Part shown: one piece after another, positions 44,001 through 52,867 of the stretch
Numbering within the stretch: position 1 is the first letter of the stretch
Layout: every line of letters begins with the position of its first letter
Source of the DNA: Oscillospiraceae bacterium
Lineage (GTDB): Bacteria > Bacillota > Clostridia > Oscillospirales > Oscillospiraceae
DNA length: 64,000 nucleotides
Assembly: GCA_017430455.1 (NCBI GenBank)
Contig: JAFRMX010000005.1
Coordinates: 62,001-126,000, forward strand
Reading direction: 5' to 3'
Notes under the pieces: generated by a model
What the model was told of the DNA's origin: nothing
Seen by the model: only the letters and a program-made list of their open reading frames with translations
The model's database searches: none
Program-made: the position numbers and the translations under genes

Positions 44001-45098
44001 ATGATGAAAAAAATCCTAGCACTTGTCTTGGCTCTTTGCATGGTGTTTGCACTTGCAGCTTGTGGCCAGGCAGCAGCACCGGCGCCGGCGGCGCAGGAAG
44101 CGGCTCCCGCTGCAGAGGAAGCAGCCCCTGCTGAAGAGGCGGCTCCTGCGGAAGAAGCAGAAAAGCAGATAGTTGTTGGTCTTTCTCTCCCGACTCAGCG
44201 TGAGGATATTTGGGTTCGTCATGAGAAACACATCCGCACAGCTTGTGAAGCTCTCGGCGCAACGGTCCTGACCCAGATCTCCGATAATGACGCGGCAAAG
44301 CAGCAGTCTCAGTGCGAAAACCTTCTTGCTCAGGGCATTGACGTTCTGATTATAGGTGCCCACGATGCACAGGCTGCGGCAAATATTGTTGAGATGGCAC
44401 ACGCCGAAGGAATTCCCGTTGTATCCTATGACAGACTGATTCTCAATTGCGATGTTGACGTTTATGTTTCTTTTGATAACGTAGCTGTCGGTGAATGCAT
44501 GGGCAATTGGTTTGTTGAGAATGTTCCGACAGGAAACATTGCAGTCCTTGCAGGCGATCCGCTTGACAATAATGCAAAACTGTTCCGTCAGGGTGCAATG
44601 AATATTATCCAGCCCAAGATTGATGAAGGATTTTATAATCTTGTTATGGACCAGAGCGTTGCTGACTGGAAAGCAGAAAATGCTATGAGACTCGCTGAAG
44701 ATTGCCTTACTGCAAACAATAATGACATAGTCGGTTTTGTTGCACCTAATGACAGCACAGCCGGCGGTGTTATCCAGGCACTTGCAGCTCAGGGACTCGA
44801 CGGAAAAGTACTTCCGACAGGTCAGGACTTTGAACTTTCAGCACTTCAGCGCATTTACCAGGGCACTCAGGGCATGAGCGTATTTAAAGATACTGTTGTT
44901 GAAGGCGCTGCGGCTGCAAAGGCAGCTATTGAACTTGCCAAGGGCGAGACTCCTGCAGACATTAATGGGGAGACTGATAATGGCCAGATGATGGTTCCTT
45001 CCGTTCTCGCAACTCCTACTGCGGTTACTAAAGACAATCTTCAGGAAATCGTAGAGACAGCCGGTCTTTACACCTGGGATGAAGTTACTAAGCAGTAA
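44001..45098 (+). CDS. Sugar-binding lipoprotein, XylF-like
   Basis: 365-residue ABC-transporter binding protein. Lipobox L-A-A-C near residue 21, then an unusually long Ala/Pro/Glu spacer (about 30 residues, with E-E-A-A-P-A repeated), then a two-lobed sugar-binding domain with G-L-S-L-P-T-Q-R-E-D-I-W, I-G-A-H-D-A, V-S-Y-D-R-L-I-L, A-G-D-P-L-D-N-N and S-V-F-K-D-T, typical of xylose-type binding proteins. Single domain, unlike the dual protein at 29812, whose N-terminal half it resembles. Confidence 0.92.
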   Translation: MMKKILALVLALCMVFALAACGQAAAPAPAAQEAAPAAEEAAPAEEAAPAEEAEKQIVVGLSLPTQREDIWVRHEKHIRTACEALGATVLTQISDNDAAKQQSQCENLLAQGIDVLIIGAHDAQAAANIVEMAHAEGIPVVSYDRLILNCDVDVYVSFDNVAVGECMGNWFVENVPTGNIAVLAGDPLDNNAKLFRQGAMNIIQPKIDEGFYNLVMDQSVADWKAENAMRLAEDCLTANNNDIVGFVAPNDSTAGGVIQALAAQGLDGKVLPTGQDFELSALQRIYQGTQGMSVFKDTVVEGAAAAKAAIELAKGETPADINGETDNGQMMVPSVLATPTAVTKDNLQEIVETAGLYTWDEVTKQ

Positions 45099-45121
45099 TC
45101 AGTCTGATTAATAGTGAATTG

Positions 45122-45156
45122 GCGGTTAGGATATAGATTATCTATATCCTAACTGC
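45122..45156 (+). terminator. Hairpin between binding-protein and ATPase genes
   Basis: 16-base arms including the perfect GTTAGGATATAGA/TCTATATCCTAAC with a 3-base loop, 24 bases after the stop. No strong T run follows, so partial termination or mRNA protection is more likely than full stop. Confidence 0.6.
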
Positions 45157-45180
45157 TCTATTTGGAATGGAGGGTACGAA

Positions 45181-46710
45181 ATGGAAAGCGGCAATGTCCT
45201 GGAAATGGTATCAATTACAAAAGAATTCCCCGGTGTTAAAGCGCTTCAGGATGTTACTTTAAAAGTAAAAAAAGGCGAGATCCATGCTTTGGTCGGGGAA
45301 AATGGGGCCGGTAAGTCAACACTAATGAAGATTCTTAGCGGCGTTTATCCTTATGGTTCTTTTTCCGGGAAAATAATTCTTGACGGGGAAGAGCAGGAAT
45401 TCAAAACCATAAATGAAAGCATCGCGCATGGCATAGCAACCATCTATCAGGAACTGACATTGGTCAGGTATATGGATATTGTCGAAAATGTTTTCCTCGG
45501 GCATGAACTTCGCAATTCTAACGGAAGCATTAATTATGATAAAGAGTATTCAGTAACAAAAAAGGCGTTGATTGAAGTCGGACTAGACGTGGATCCGACA
45601 ACTCAAATTATTCAGCTCGGTGTAGGGCAACAGCAGTTGGTCGAAATTGCAAAAGCATTAGTCAAGGATGCCAGAATAATAGTGTTGGATGAACCTACTT
45701 CATCTCTGACAGAAGAAGAGACTAACAGTTTGCTGAATCTTTTGCGACGCCTTAGGGAAAAAGGAATTACTTGTATATATATATCGCACAGACTCAATGA
45801 GATTTTTGAAATATCTGATTCTACTACAATAATGCGTGATGGAAGAGTAGTACACACGTGTTCGACAGCTGATTTGGATGAAAATACATTGATTTCCCAT
45901 ATGGTTGGACGTGAGATGACGGATAGATTCCCGCATGTAGACCATACCCCGGGAGATGTTGTATTAGAAATAAAAAATTGGACAGTTTATAATCCTGAAA
46001 TTCCCGGAAAGAAAAGACTCGATAATATTAGTCTTCAGGCCAGAAAAGGTGAGATATTGGGAATTGCCGGATTAATGGGAGCGGGCAGAACAGAACTGGC
46101 TCTATCGCTGCTTGGAGTTTATGGCACAGATATTTCAGGTGAAGTCATACTTGAAGGAAAGCCGATAAGGCATTTTTCGCCGGAAGCAGCAATTAAAAAC
46201 GGTATTTGTTATCTCAGTGAGGATAGGAAGGGGAAGGGTCTTGTTTTGGGGATGAACATTCTCGAAAACACATCATTGGCAAATCTTCCTGCTCTTTCAA
46301 ACAGAGGTGTCATAAATGCTAATGAAGAGCGGCGGCAAGCTGAGCAACAGGTTGATAAACTGAAAATTAAAGCGTCTTCACTTGAACAATTGACTGGAAA
46401 TTTAAGTGGTGGCAACCAACAGAAAGTTGTAGTTGCAAAGTGGCTTATGGCTCATCCAAAAGTTTTGATACTCGATGAGCCTACCAGAGGCATCGACGTA
46501 GGCGCAAAGTATGAGATATACACAATTATGAACCGATTGATCGATGAGGGCGTCGCTATAATTATGATATCATCTGAGCTTCCCGAGATTCTTGGAATGA
46601 GCGACAGGATCCTTGTAATGCATGAGGGCGTAATAAAAGGTGAATTTAAATACGGTGAAGCTACTCAAGAAACAATAATGCACAGTGCTATCGGAGGCAG
46701 TAAACAATGA
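45181..46710 (+). CDS. xylG: Sugar ABC transporter ATPase, XylG-type
   Basis: 509-residue tandem ABC ATPase. G-V-Y-P-Y-G-S-F-S-G-K-I, Y-Q-E-L-T-L-V-R-Y-M, first Walker [10 protein letters not shown], second signature L-S-G-G-N-Q-Q-K and [12 protein letters not shown]. Related to the ATPase at 35692 but clearly a separate copy. TGGAGGG precedes the ATG. Works with the XylF-like protein and the next gene. Confidence 0.92.
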   Translation: MESGNVLEMVSITKEFPGVKALQDVTLKVKKGEIHALVGENGAGKSTLMKILSGVYPYGSFSGKIILDGEEQEFKTINESIAHGIATIYQELTLVRYMDIVENVFLGHELRNSNGSINYDKEYSVTKKALIEVGLDVDPTTQIIQLGVGQQQLVEIAKALVKDARIIVLDEPTSSLTEEETNSLLNLLRRLREKGITCIYISHRLNEIFEISDSTTIMRDGRVVHTCSTADLDENTLISHMVGREMTDRFPHVDHTPGDVVLEIKNWTVYNPEIPGKKRLDNISLQARKGEILGIAGLMGAGRTELALSLLGVYGTDISGEVILEGKPIRHFSPEAAIKNGICYLSEDRKGKGLVLGMNILENTSLANLPALSNRGVINANEERRQAEQQVDKLKIKASSLEQLTGNLSGGNQQKVVVAKWLMAHPKVLILDEPTRGIDVGAKYEIYTIMNRLIDEGVAIIMISSELPEILGMSDRILVMHEGVIKGEFKYGEATQETIMHSAIGGSKQ

Positions 46711-47894
46711 ATAATGAAAAGACCAACAAAAAGAGTGGGTTCAGCTTACGAGGAACAAATGCCCGTAAATATGCGATGGTAATTGTTCTGTTGGCAATAT
46801 GGGCGATATTTTCAATTCTTACTAACGGCTTATTTACCTCTTCCAGGAATCTTTCCAACCTTTTTATGCAAATGTGTACCGTAGGTATTTTGACCTGTGG
46901 CATGATGTTTATCATGGTAACAGGAAATATCGATATTTCGCTTGGCTCTGTGCTGGGAACACTTGGTGCGCTGGTCGCGGTACTCATAATAAAGCTGGAT
47001 GTTAATCCGGTGCTTGCCACAATTATTACTCTTGTTACGGGTATATTGGTAGGTTTGTGGCATGGATATTGGATTGCATATCGTAACGTTCCCGCAATGA
47101 TTGCCACCTTGGCGAGCATGACAGCGTTCAAAGGGATAACGTTAGGAATTACAGCCGGTATTACCATCAGCGGATTTCCCGAACTGTATAAACAGATAGG
47201 GCAGGGATATCTTCCCAAGCTTTTCCTGAAGGACGCTAATTTTAACGATACGAGCTTGATATTGATTGTTTTGATCTCAATTGCATTTGTTATCATGGAT
47301 CAGCGTACGCGCAAGAGCCGCATTGAGTACGGTTTTAAAGTATCGAGTGTTGGAATTACGATCTTGAAAGAGGCGATAGTATGTCTTGCTATATTGGCAG
47401 TTGGGTCTATTATGGTAAGCTATCGCGGTATTCCGGTTTCAATTCTTATTCTGATGATAGTAGCTTATATTTTTAATTTTATCGCCAATAAAACCCCTTA
47501 CGGTCGTTCCATATATGCGATTGGCGGAAATAAAGAAGCAGCGCGGTTTTCCGGAATTAATATCAGAAGAAATATGCTGGTCATGTATGCAGTTATGGGT
47601 CTGCTGACTGCTGTTGCAGCATTGGTATACACCACTAGGCTTAACGCCGCGACCACTTCTGCCGGACAAGCGATGGAGATGGACGTTATAGCTGCCTGCG
47701 TAATTGGCGGAACAAGTCCTGCCGGCGGAGTTGGAACAATATTTGGAGGAATAATCGGGGCACTTGTCATGGCGAGTTTGGATAACGGAATGAGCCTGCT
47801 CAACCTTGATATCATGTATCAGTATGTAATTAAAGGCTTAGTGTTGCTCCTTGCTGTTGCCATCGATGCTCAGTCCAGGAAAAAGGGCAATTGA
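46707..47894 (+). CDS. xylH: Sugar ABC transporter permease, XylH-type
   Basis: 395-residue permease with about ten hydrophobic helices; T-G-N-I-D-I-S-L-G-S near residue 72, Y-A-I-G-G-N-K-E-A-A-R-F-S-G-I-N and G-G-T-S-P-A-G-G-V-G-T-I-F-G match the XylH family. It overlaps the ATPase gene by 4 bases and completes the importer of the second cassette. Confidence 0.92.
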   Translation: MNNEKTNKKSGFSLRGTNARKYAMVIVLLAIWAIFSILTNGLFTSSRNLSNLFMQMCTVGILTCGMMFIMVTGNIDISLGSVLGTLGALVAVLIIKLDVNPVLATIITLVTGILVGLWHGYWIAYRNVPAMIATLASMTAFKGITLGITAGITISGFPELYKQIGQGYLPKLFLKDANFNDTSLILIVLISIAFVIMDQRTRKSRIEYGFKVSSVGITILKEAIVCLAILAVGSIMVSYRGIPVSILILMIVAYIFNFIANKTPYGRSIYAIGGNKEAARFSGINIRRNMLVMYAVMGLLTAVAALVYTTRLNAATTSAGQAMEMDVIAACVIGGTSPAGGVGTIFGGIIGALVMASLDNGMSLLNLDIMYQYVIKGLVLLLAVAIDAQSRKKGN

Positions 47895-47896
47895 TT

Positions 47897-48397
47897 ATGC
47901 ATACTATTCAAGTAAAAAAGCTGAGTTCGGAAGCGTTTTCAAAATATGGATTTTTCACTAATGCATTGTCTCCAAAGGGGGAATCAATAGGATCTGAACC
48001 GGCCGAGTTTTTTAGAGATATTGTTCAGTTAAGATTAGGACATTCAAATGTGTTATCAGTTTCTGTCCTGGAACTAACTAAGCGTCCCTATGTGATTAAT
48101 GCTATGGAATATCACAACAACTGTTGCGAAGGAATGATGCCGCTTGATGGAGATGTTATTGTACAGGTCGCTCCGGCATGTAACAGTAAAGAGGTCCCAT
48201 TAAAAAAAGTAGAGGCTTTTTATGTTCCTCGTGGAACTCTAGTAGTACTTAATCCCGGTGTTTGGCATGAGTCCCCATATGTTGTTGATCAGGAGAAAGG
48301 TCACATTTTTTGTATGCTTCCCGAGCGAACATACATGAATGATGCATATTTAGTATCTATTCCGGAAGAAAATCAAATTTTAATAGAAAACCAGTAA
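47897..48397 (+). CDS. Ureidoglycolate-lyase/DUF4867-like cupin protein
   Basis: 166 residues, cytoplasmic. The fold pattern resembles ureidoglycolate lyase and DUF4867 proteins: K-Y-G-F near residue 17, M-E-Y-H-N-N-C-C-E-G-M-M-P-L, V-P-R-G-T-L-V-V-L-N-P-G-V-W-H. E-Y-H and the W-H motif are candidate metal or substrate ligands. Nothing here suggests purine breakdown; the setting is sugar catabolism. ATG 47897 is preferred to an overlapping TTG at 47891. It follows xylH with a 2-base gap. Confidence 0.7.
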   Translation: MHTIQVKKLSSEAFSKYGFFTNALSPKGESIGSEPAEFFRDIVQLRLGHSNVLSVSVLELTKRPYVINAMEYHNNCCEGMMPLDGDVIVQVAPACNSKEVPLKKVEAFYVPRGTLVVLNPGVWHESPYVVDQEKGHIFCMLPERTYMNDAYLVSIPEENQILIENQ

Positions 48398-48413
48398 AAC
48401 AGGAGGAAACAAT

Positions 48414-49331
48414 ATGGCAGTTTTAGCAAACTATTTTGACAGACACCCTTGTGAGCCCGATAAAAAAGTTCCCACTCCGGTCACAAGAGAAAACATGGTC
48501 CACTACATTTATGTTCCTGAAGACCCGCACCATGCAGATCTGAACTGGATGTATGCTTCTACAGAGACCATGTTCAGCGGCAGATATCATCTTGCGCCCG
48601 GCTCCATGTTTACACCGCCTGATGTCCATCAGGGCGATGAATACTACTATATTCTCAATGGCACATTGACTATCTTTAATCCAAAAACCGGTCAAGTTGT
48701 GGAACTGAAAAAGGGAGAATGTATAAATCTTCCTAAGCATGCACCGCATAAAGGTTATAATTTTACACAAGAAGTTACTGAGATCCTTTATCTTATTGTT
48801 CCCAGCGTATGGCAGAAAGGCGAAGCGGGGCCACCTCCTTATGATGAGGCGAACATGGTTTTGCTGAATGACTTGAGAGCTGAGCAGGGAAAGCGGGAAG
48901 GCTTGGCGATAGAAAAAACAGATACCAAAAAGCTGGGTATCGGTTGCTGGCCGACAGATCCGGTTGCGGTCAGAGAAACCGGCGAATTTGTTAAGGTCAA
49001 TGACGAAAATAAGCTTCGCACAATTCATGGTCGCGAATTTCCGATTCCTGTTAATTTCTTCTTCAGTACGGATTTGGGACATATGGGGGAGATTACTATT
49101 CCCTACGGAGGAAATGGTCCCCGTTCTATGGAGGAACTGACGCTTGGCGGAGACGCTACTCTGTTTGTACATGAAGGGCCTGTAACTTTCTTCTTCCCGA
49201 AAGATCAAGGCTGCTATACGCTAAACAATGATGAAGTTATGTTTGTACCTGCCGGGACGCCATTTAATATTATTAATTATCAGTCAAAAATAATACATGT
49301 TATCTTTTCTGTAGGCGGTAAAATATTCTGA
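48414..49331 (+). CDS. Bicupin protein of unknown substrate
   Basis: 305 residues with two cupin barrels. The first (about residues 40-125) has the metal-binding pattern H-Q-G-D-E-Y-Y-Y-I-L-N-G and L-P-K-H-A-P-H; the second (about 205-300) is degenerate (G-D-A-T-L-F-V-H-E-G, V-P-A-G-T-P-F). A sugar isomerase, epimerase or dioxygenase is possible; none can be chosen from sequence. AGGAGGAAACA precedes the ATG. Base composition is higher in GC than the genes after it. A hairpin ends this transcription block. Confidence 0.7.
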   Translation: MAVLANYFDRHPCEPDKKVPTPVTRENMVHYIYVPEDPHHADLNWMYASTETMFSGRYHLAPGSMFTPPDVHQGDEYYYILNGTLTIFNPKTGQVVELKKGECINLPKHAPHKGYNFTQEVTEILYLIVPSVWQKGEAGPPPYDEANMVLLNDLRAEQGKREGLAIEKTDTKKLGIGCWPTDPVAVRETGEFVKVNDENKLRTIHGREFPIPVNFFFSTDLGHMGEITIPYGGNGPRSMEELTLGGDATLFVHEGPVTFFFPKDQGCYTLNNDEVMFVPAGTPFNIINYQSKIIHVIFSVGGKIF

Positions 49332-49339
49332 TTTTTAAT

Positions 49340-49367
49340 AAATGGGCGTATCAGCATACGCCCATTT
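49340..49367 (+). terminator. Hairpin after the bicupin gene
   Basis: Perfect 12-bp stem AAATGGGCGTAT/ATACGCCCATTT with a 4-base loop, followed by AATCTTAATT. Probably a partial terminator ahead of hxlA. Confidence 0.65.
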
Positions 49368-49392
49368 AATCTTAATTAATGGTAATAAATAT

Positions 49393-50031
49393 ATGAAATT
49401 GCAAGTCGCTATTGATTATACAGATCTTTTGCAAGCGAAAAGAACAATACTCGAAATAGCCGAAGTTGTCGATATTATTGAAATTGGTACGCCATTATTA
49501 TTATCAGCCGGAAAGGAAATAATCTGCTGGAGCAAAAAACACTTTCCTAATCTCTGCGTTTTGGCCGATGCAAAAATAGTTGATGGCGGAGAAGCGGAGG
49601 CGGCGATGCTGTTTGATTCCGGAGCAGATATTGTTACGGTAATCGCGGATGCAAATGACAGTACAATTAGAAAGGTAGTTTCAGAGTGCAAAAAAAACGG
49701 CAATAAATGCATGGCAGACTTAATAATAACCAGGGATAGCATAAAAAGAGCAGAAGAAATAAATAAACTCGGTGTAGATTATCTCTGTGTTCATACGGCA
49801 TTTGATATTCAAGCCGATGTAGCAACACCGTTTGAGGAGTTGTTGCAAATAAAGAAGTCATTGCCGAAGGCATCTACAGCTATTGCGGGCGGAATTAATC
49901 TGCAGAACATTCAATATGTTGCCGCTGCAAATCCGGATATCATTATCGTAGGAGGCTGTATTTGCAACAGCAGTGATAAAGTAAGTACAATTATGCAGAT
50001 TAAGGAAGCAATGAGGCGGTATGGCGGCTGA
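49393..50031 (+). CDS. hxlA: 3-hexulose-6-phosphate synthase (HxlA-like)
   Basis: 212-residue enzyme of the OMP-decarboxylase superfamily. It links ribulose 5-phosphate and formaldehyde to arabino-3-hexulose 6-phosphate, or runs in reverse. Matches along its whole length: M-K-L-Q-V-A-I-D, I-I-E-I-G-T-P-L, the D-A-K-x-x-D metal motif (L-A-D-A-K-I-V-D-G-G-E), G-A-D-I-V-T-V, H-T-A-F-D and A-G-G-I-N. 3-keto-L-gulonate-6-P decarboxylases are relatives, but the SIS partner next door favours HxlA. ATG 49393 gives the family length. The stop overlaps the next gene by 11 bases. Confidence 0.88.
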   Translation: MKLQVAIDYTDLLQAKRTILEIAEVVDIIEIGTPLLLSAGKEIICWSKKHFPNLCVLADAKIVDGGEAEAAMLFDSGADIVTVIADANDSTIRKVVSECKKNGNKCMADLIITRDSIKRAEEINKLGVDYLCVHTAFDIQADVATPFEELLQIKKSLPKASTAIAGGINLQNIQYVAAANPDIIIVGGCICNSSDKVSTIMQIKEAMRRYGG

Positions 50032-50614
50032 TAATAAAATGGAATTAGCAACAGATGTTAAGGAATTATATACAATAATCTTACAAGAACATTTTGAAGC
50101 AGTAAGAATGATAAACAAGGAACAAACAGAAGCCCTTATTGCCTGTATGATCTCTGCCTCGAGAATTTTCTTTGCAGGGTCGGGGCGCTCCGGACTCATA
50201 GTAAAAGCGTTTGCCATGAGATGCATGCAAATGGGATTGAAAATTTTTGTTGTTGGCGAGACTGTCACCCCTGCGATAAAAAGCGGAGATTTGCTGCTGA
50301 TAGGCAGCGGTTCCGGGGAAACATCCGGTTTAGTACAAATAGCAAAGAAGGCTAAATCTGTCGGGGCAAAAATAGGCTTGGTTACCATCAGACCGGAGTC
50401 TTCTCTTGGGGCGCTTGCTGACTGTATAGTTTCAATTCCGGGAAGGACAATTAAAACCTCAGATATCACAAATTCTCCTGAATCTGTACAGCCGGCTGGC
50501 AACCTGTTTGAGCAAGGAATGTTTCTGCTTTTCGAAAGCATTTCTTTGAAGCTTATGCCAATTGTCGGGGTTAATAACACAACCCTTTTTGAAAACCATG
50601 CAAATCTCGAGTGA
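50021..50614 (+). CDS. hxlB: 6-phospho-3-hexuloisomerase (HxlB-like)
   Basis: 197-residue SIS-domain isomerase. It converts arabino-3-hexulose 6-phosphate to fructose 6-phosphate. Phosphosugar-binding loops F-F-A-G-S-G-R-S-G and I-G-S-G-S-G-E-T, C-terminal L-F-E-Q-G-M and F-E-N-H-A-N-L-E, as in known HxlB proteins. The overlap with hxlA supports coupled expression. A divergent second copy is encoded at 52301. Confidence 0.88.
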   Translation: MAADNKMELATDVKELYTIILQEHFEAVRMINKEQTEALIACMISASRIFFAGSGRSGLIVKAFAMRCMQMGLKIFVVGETVTPAIKSGDLLLIGSGSGETSGLVQIAKKAKSVGAKIGLVTIRPESSLGALADCIVSIPGRTIKTSDITNSPESVQPAGNLFEQGMFLLFESISLKLMPIVGVNNTTLFENHANLE

Positions 50615-50636
50615 GATAGTAAGCGAGGAAGAATTA

Positions 50637-51593
50637 ATGAAAGTCTTTTGTTTAGGTGAAATGGTAATTGATTTCACCCCCGGCGCAGAGAAGAATTCAT
50701 ACATTAAAAATCCTGGAGGGGCGGTTGCAAATGTTGCAATCGCACTAAAACGATTGGGAGTGGACTCCGTATTTTGCGGCAAGTTGGGAAATGATGATTT
50801 CGGATTTTTTCTCGAGAGATTTTTGGAAGAAAACGGAGTTGAGATCGCCTGTCGTGAAAAAACGGACCGTGCAATAACAACATTAGCGTTTGTTAATCTT
50901 TATGAAGACGGCAACAGAACGTTTACATTTGCACGAAAACCCGGAGCTGATATGCTGCTCAGCAAAAAAGATATAAAAGTAAGTGCAGTGAAAAATGCAG
51001 ATTACATCCATGCCGGCAGCTGCTCAATGTCGGAAGGACCGGCGCGTAAAGCGACGGAATATGCTTTGGAGCTTGGTCACAGGCATGGGAAAATTGTAAG
51101 CTTTGATGTCAATTACCGTAATCTTCAGTGGAAATCTCCGGAGGCGTGTTCAGAGCAGGTGAAAAAGGTCTTGCCTTTTGTTGATCTGCTAAAGGTTTCA
51201 GATGAAGAGATTTTTCTTTTCGGGGGAGAAAAAGCAATTCCGAAACTGATGCAAAAATATTCAGTTTCTCTGGTAGCTGTAACTTGCGGAGAAAAGCCTG
51301 CTAAAGTGTTTTGGAATGGTAAAGTAATTGAATGCTCTGTTCCAAAAGTTAAAGCTGTTGATACTACAGGTGCAGGTGATTCGTTTTGGGCTGCATTTTT
51401 AGCACAATTAATAAAAAATGGAATAGCAGATATAAACAAACTCAACAGAAATGTACTTGAAGAAGCTCTGTCATGGGCTACAGTAGCCGGGAGCATGACA
51501 GTTATGAAATATGGTGCTATTCCGGCTCTGCCTTCATTGGAAGAACTAGAATTGTTCAAAGCAAACACTGAGAAGGGACGGGAAAGAATATAA
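50637..51593 (+). CDS. PfkB-family sugar kinase, fructokinase-like
   Basis: 318-residue ribokinase-fold kinase. N-terminal G-E-M-V-I-D-F and G-G-A-V-A-N-V-A-I-A-L-K-R-L-G, substrate region F-D-V-N-Y-R-x-x-x-W, catalytic motif D-T-T-G-A-G-D-S-F near residue 245. Closest in pattern to fructokinases, so fructose, an allulose-type ketohexose or a ketopentose may be the substrate. ATG 50637 follows GCGAGGAAG; an earlier in-frame start would overlap hxlB. Its stop overlaps the next start (TAATG). Confidence 0.85.
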   Translation: MKVFCLGEMVIDFTPGAEKNSYIKNPGGAVANVAIALKRLGVDSVFCGKLGNDDFGFFLERFLEENGVEIACREKTDRAITTLAFVNLYEDGNRTFTFARKPGADMLLSKKDIKVSAVKNADYIHAGSCSMSEGPARKATEYALELGHRHGKIVSFDVNYRNLQWKSPEACSEQVKKVLPFVDLLKVSDEEIFLFGGEKAIPKLMQKYSVSLVAVTCGEKPAKVFWNGKVIECSVPKVKAVDTTGAGDSFWAAFLAQLIKNGIADINKLNRNVLEEALSWATVAGSMTVMKYGAIPALPSLEELELFKANTEKGRERI

Positions 51594-52297
51594 TGAGCAG
51601 CGTGTGGGAAGAATCGTGTATTCTTGCGCCATCTTTGATATGTCTCGATTTGTGTAATCTAGAGCGTGACGTGAATATCTTAAGGGACTGCGATATAGAC
51701 GTTTTGCATGTAGATATTCTCGATGGCCATTTCAGCCCGAGTATGCCTATAGGATTGGATGTAGTAAAACAGCTTCGGCAAAAAACAGAGCTTGTATTTG
51801 ATGTACACATAATGACCACGACACCGGATTATTTTCTGGATGAAATGATTGAAATCGGGGCAGAACAGATAACGGTGCATTATGAAACGCTCAACCATGC
51901 AGACAGAATTATAGATAAAATCAAGAATGCAGGGATACGGGCAGGTCTGGCATTAAAACCGGCAACAACACTCCATGTATTAGACTATATTATAGATAAA
52001 CTGGATAATGTTTTATTAATGCAGATCAACCCGGGTTATGCAGGATATTCAGGGCAGACGGCGGCACCTTATATGGAAAGAAAAATTAAAGAATTATACG
52101 AAATGATTAGTCGGACAGGGTGTAAAACAAGCATTCAATTGGATGGGCGCGTAACAAAAGAAACAATTGATAAATATGCCAACAAAGAGGTATGTTCATT
52201 CGTGGTCGGGAGTTCCTGCTTTAGCAAAAACAATCTCAGACAAACTGTTACGGAGTTGGCTGATTATCAAAAGTTATTAAGAAAGGTAAAGAAGTAA
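51593..52297 (+). CDS. Ribulose-phosphate 3-epimerase family protein
   Basis: 234-residue TIM-barrel epimerase. L-A-P-S-L-I-C at the start, metal and catalytic motifs L-H-V-D-I-L-D-G-H-F and F-D-V-H-I-M, then I-N-P-G-Y-A-G. The final phosphate-side motif E-V-D-G-G-I of Rpe reads Q-L-D-G-R-V: the catalytic Asp is kept but the glycine is replaced by Arg. Either Rpe or an allulose-6-phosphate 3-epimerase (AlsE-like); the kinase neighbour makes the second plausible. Confidence 0.83.
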   Translation: MSSVWEESCILAPSLICLDLCNLERDVNILRDCDIDVLHVDILDGHFSPSMPIGLDVVKQLRQKTELVFDVHIMTTTPDYFLDEMIEIGAEQITVHYETLNHADRIIDKIKNAGIRAGLALKPATTLHVLDYIIDKLDNVLLMQINPGYAGYSGQTAAPYMERKIKELYEMISRTGCKTSIQLDGRVTKETIDKYANKEVCSFVVGSSCFSKNNLRQTVTELADYQKLLRKVKK

Positions 52298-52300
52298 CAG

Positions 52301-52864
52301 ATGACGGCCGATTATAATCTAACCAGGGAAATGGTGTTAGGCGAGATACAATCTGCTCTTGAAGCAGTAGATCCCGTACAGGTTGAGCAGACAGTTAAAA
52401 TGATATTGGCTGCCGATCAGGTTTTTTTTGTCGGAGTAGGAAGAGTGCTCATGTCCCTGCAGGCTATAGCTAAACGTTTTGCACATTTAGGAATTAATGC
52501 GCATGTGGTTGGAGATGTAACTGAACCGGCGATAAAAGCCGGAGATTTGCTTATTGTTGGCTCTGGAAGCGGATCCAGTCTGTTTCCTGTTGCGATAGCG
52601 GAAAAAGCGAAGAATTTTGGAGCGACGGTTTTACACATAGGATCGAATCAAAACGGAAAAGTTAAACCGTTTACAGATTATATGCTCAGAATTCCCGTTC
52701 AAACAAAACTGAATATTCAGGATGAGATTAAATCAAATCAGCCTATGACAAGTCTTTTCGAACAGACGCTTTTGATTATCGGGGATATCATAGCTGAAAT
52801 GATAGTTGAAAAAAAAGGATTGGATTTGCCCTCATTATGGGAATTCCACGCCAATTTGGAGTAA
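52301..52864 (+). CDS. SIS-domain sugar-phosphate isomerase, second HxlB-like protein
   Basis: 187-residue SIS protein related to HxlB. F-F-V-G-V-G-R-V-L-M replaces the usual G-S-G-R-S-G loop, so one phosphate-binding serine is lost, while V-G-S-G-S-G-S-S and L-F-E-Q-T, E-F-H-A-N-L-E are kept. It lies 3 bases after the epimerase gene. Likely acts on a different sugar phosphate than the copy at 50021. Confidence 0.8.
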   Translation: MTADYNLTREMVLGEIQSALEAVDPVQVEQTVKMILAADQVFFVGVGRVLMSLQAIAKRFAHLGINAHVVGDVTEPAIKAGDLLIVGSGSGSSLFPVAIAEKAKNFGATVLHIGSNQNGKVKPFTDYMLRIPVQTKLNIQDEIKSNQPMTSLFEQTLLIIGDIIAEMIVEKKGLDLPSLWEFHANLE

Positions 52865-52867
52865 AAT

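Noticed and set aside
49342..49392. In-frame start upstream of hxlA
   Set aside because: It lies inside the hairpin at 49340-49367 and would add 17 residues not found in the HxlA family.
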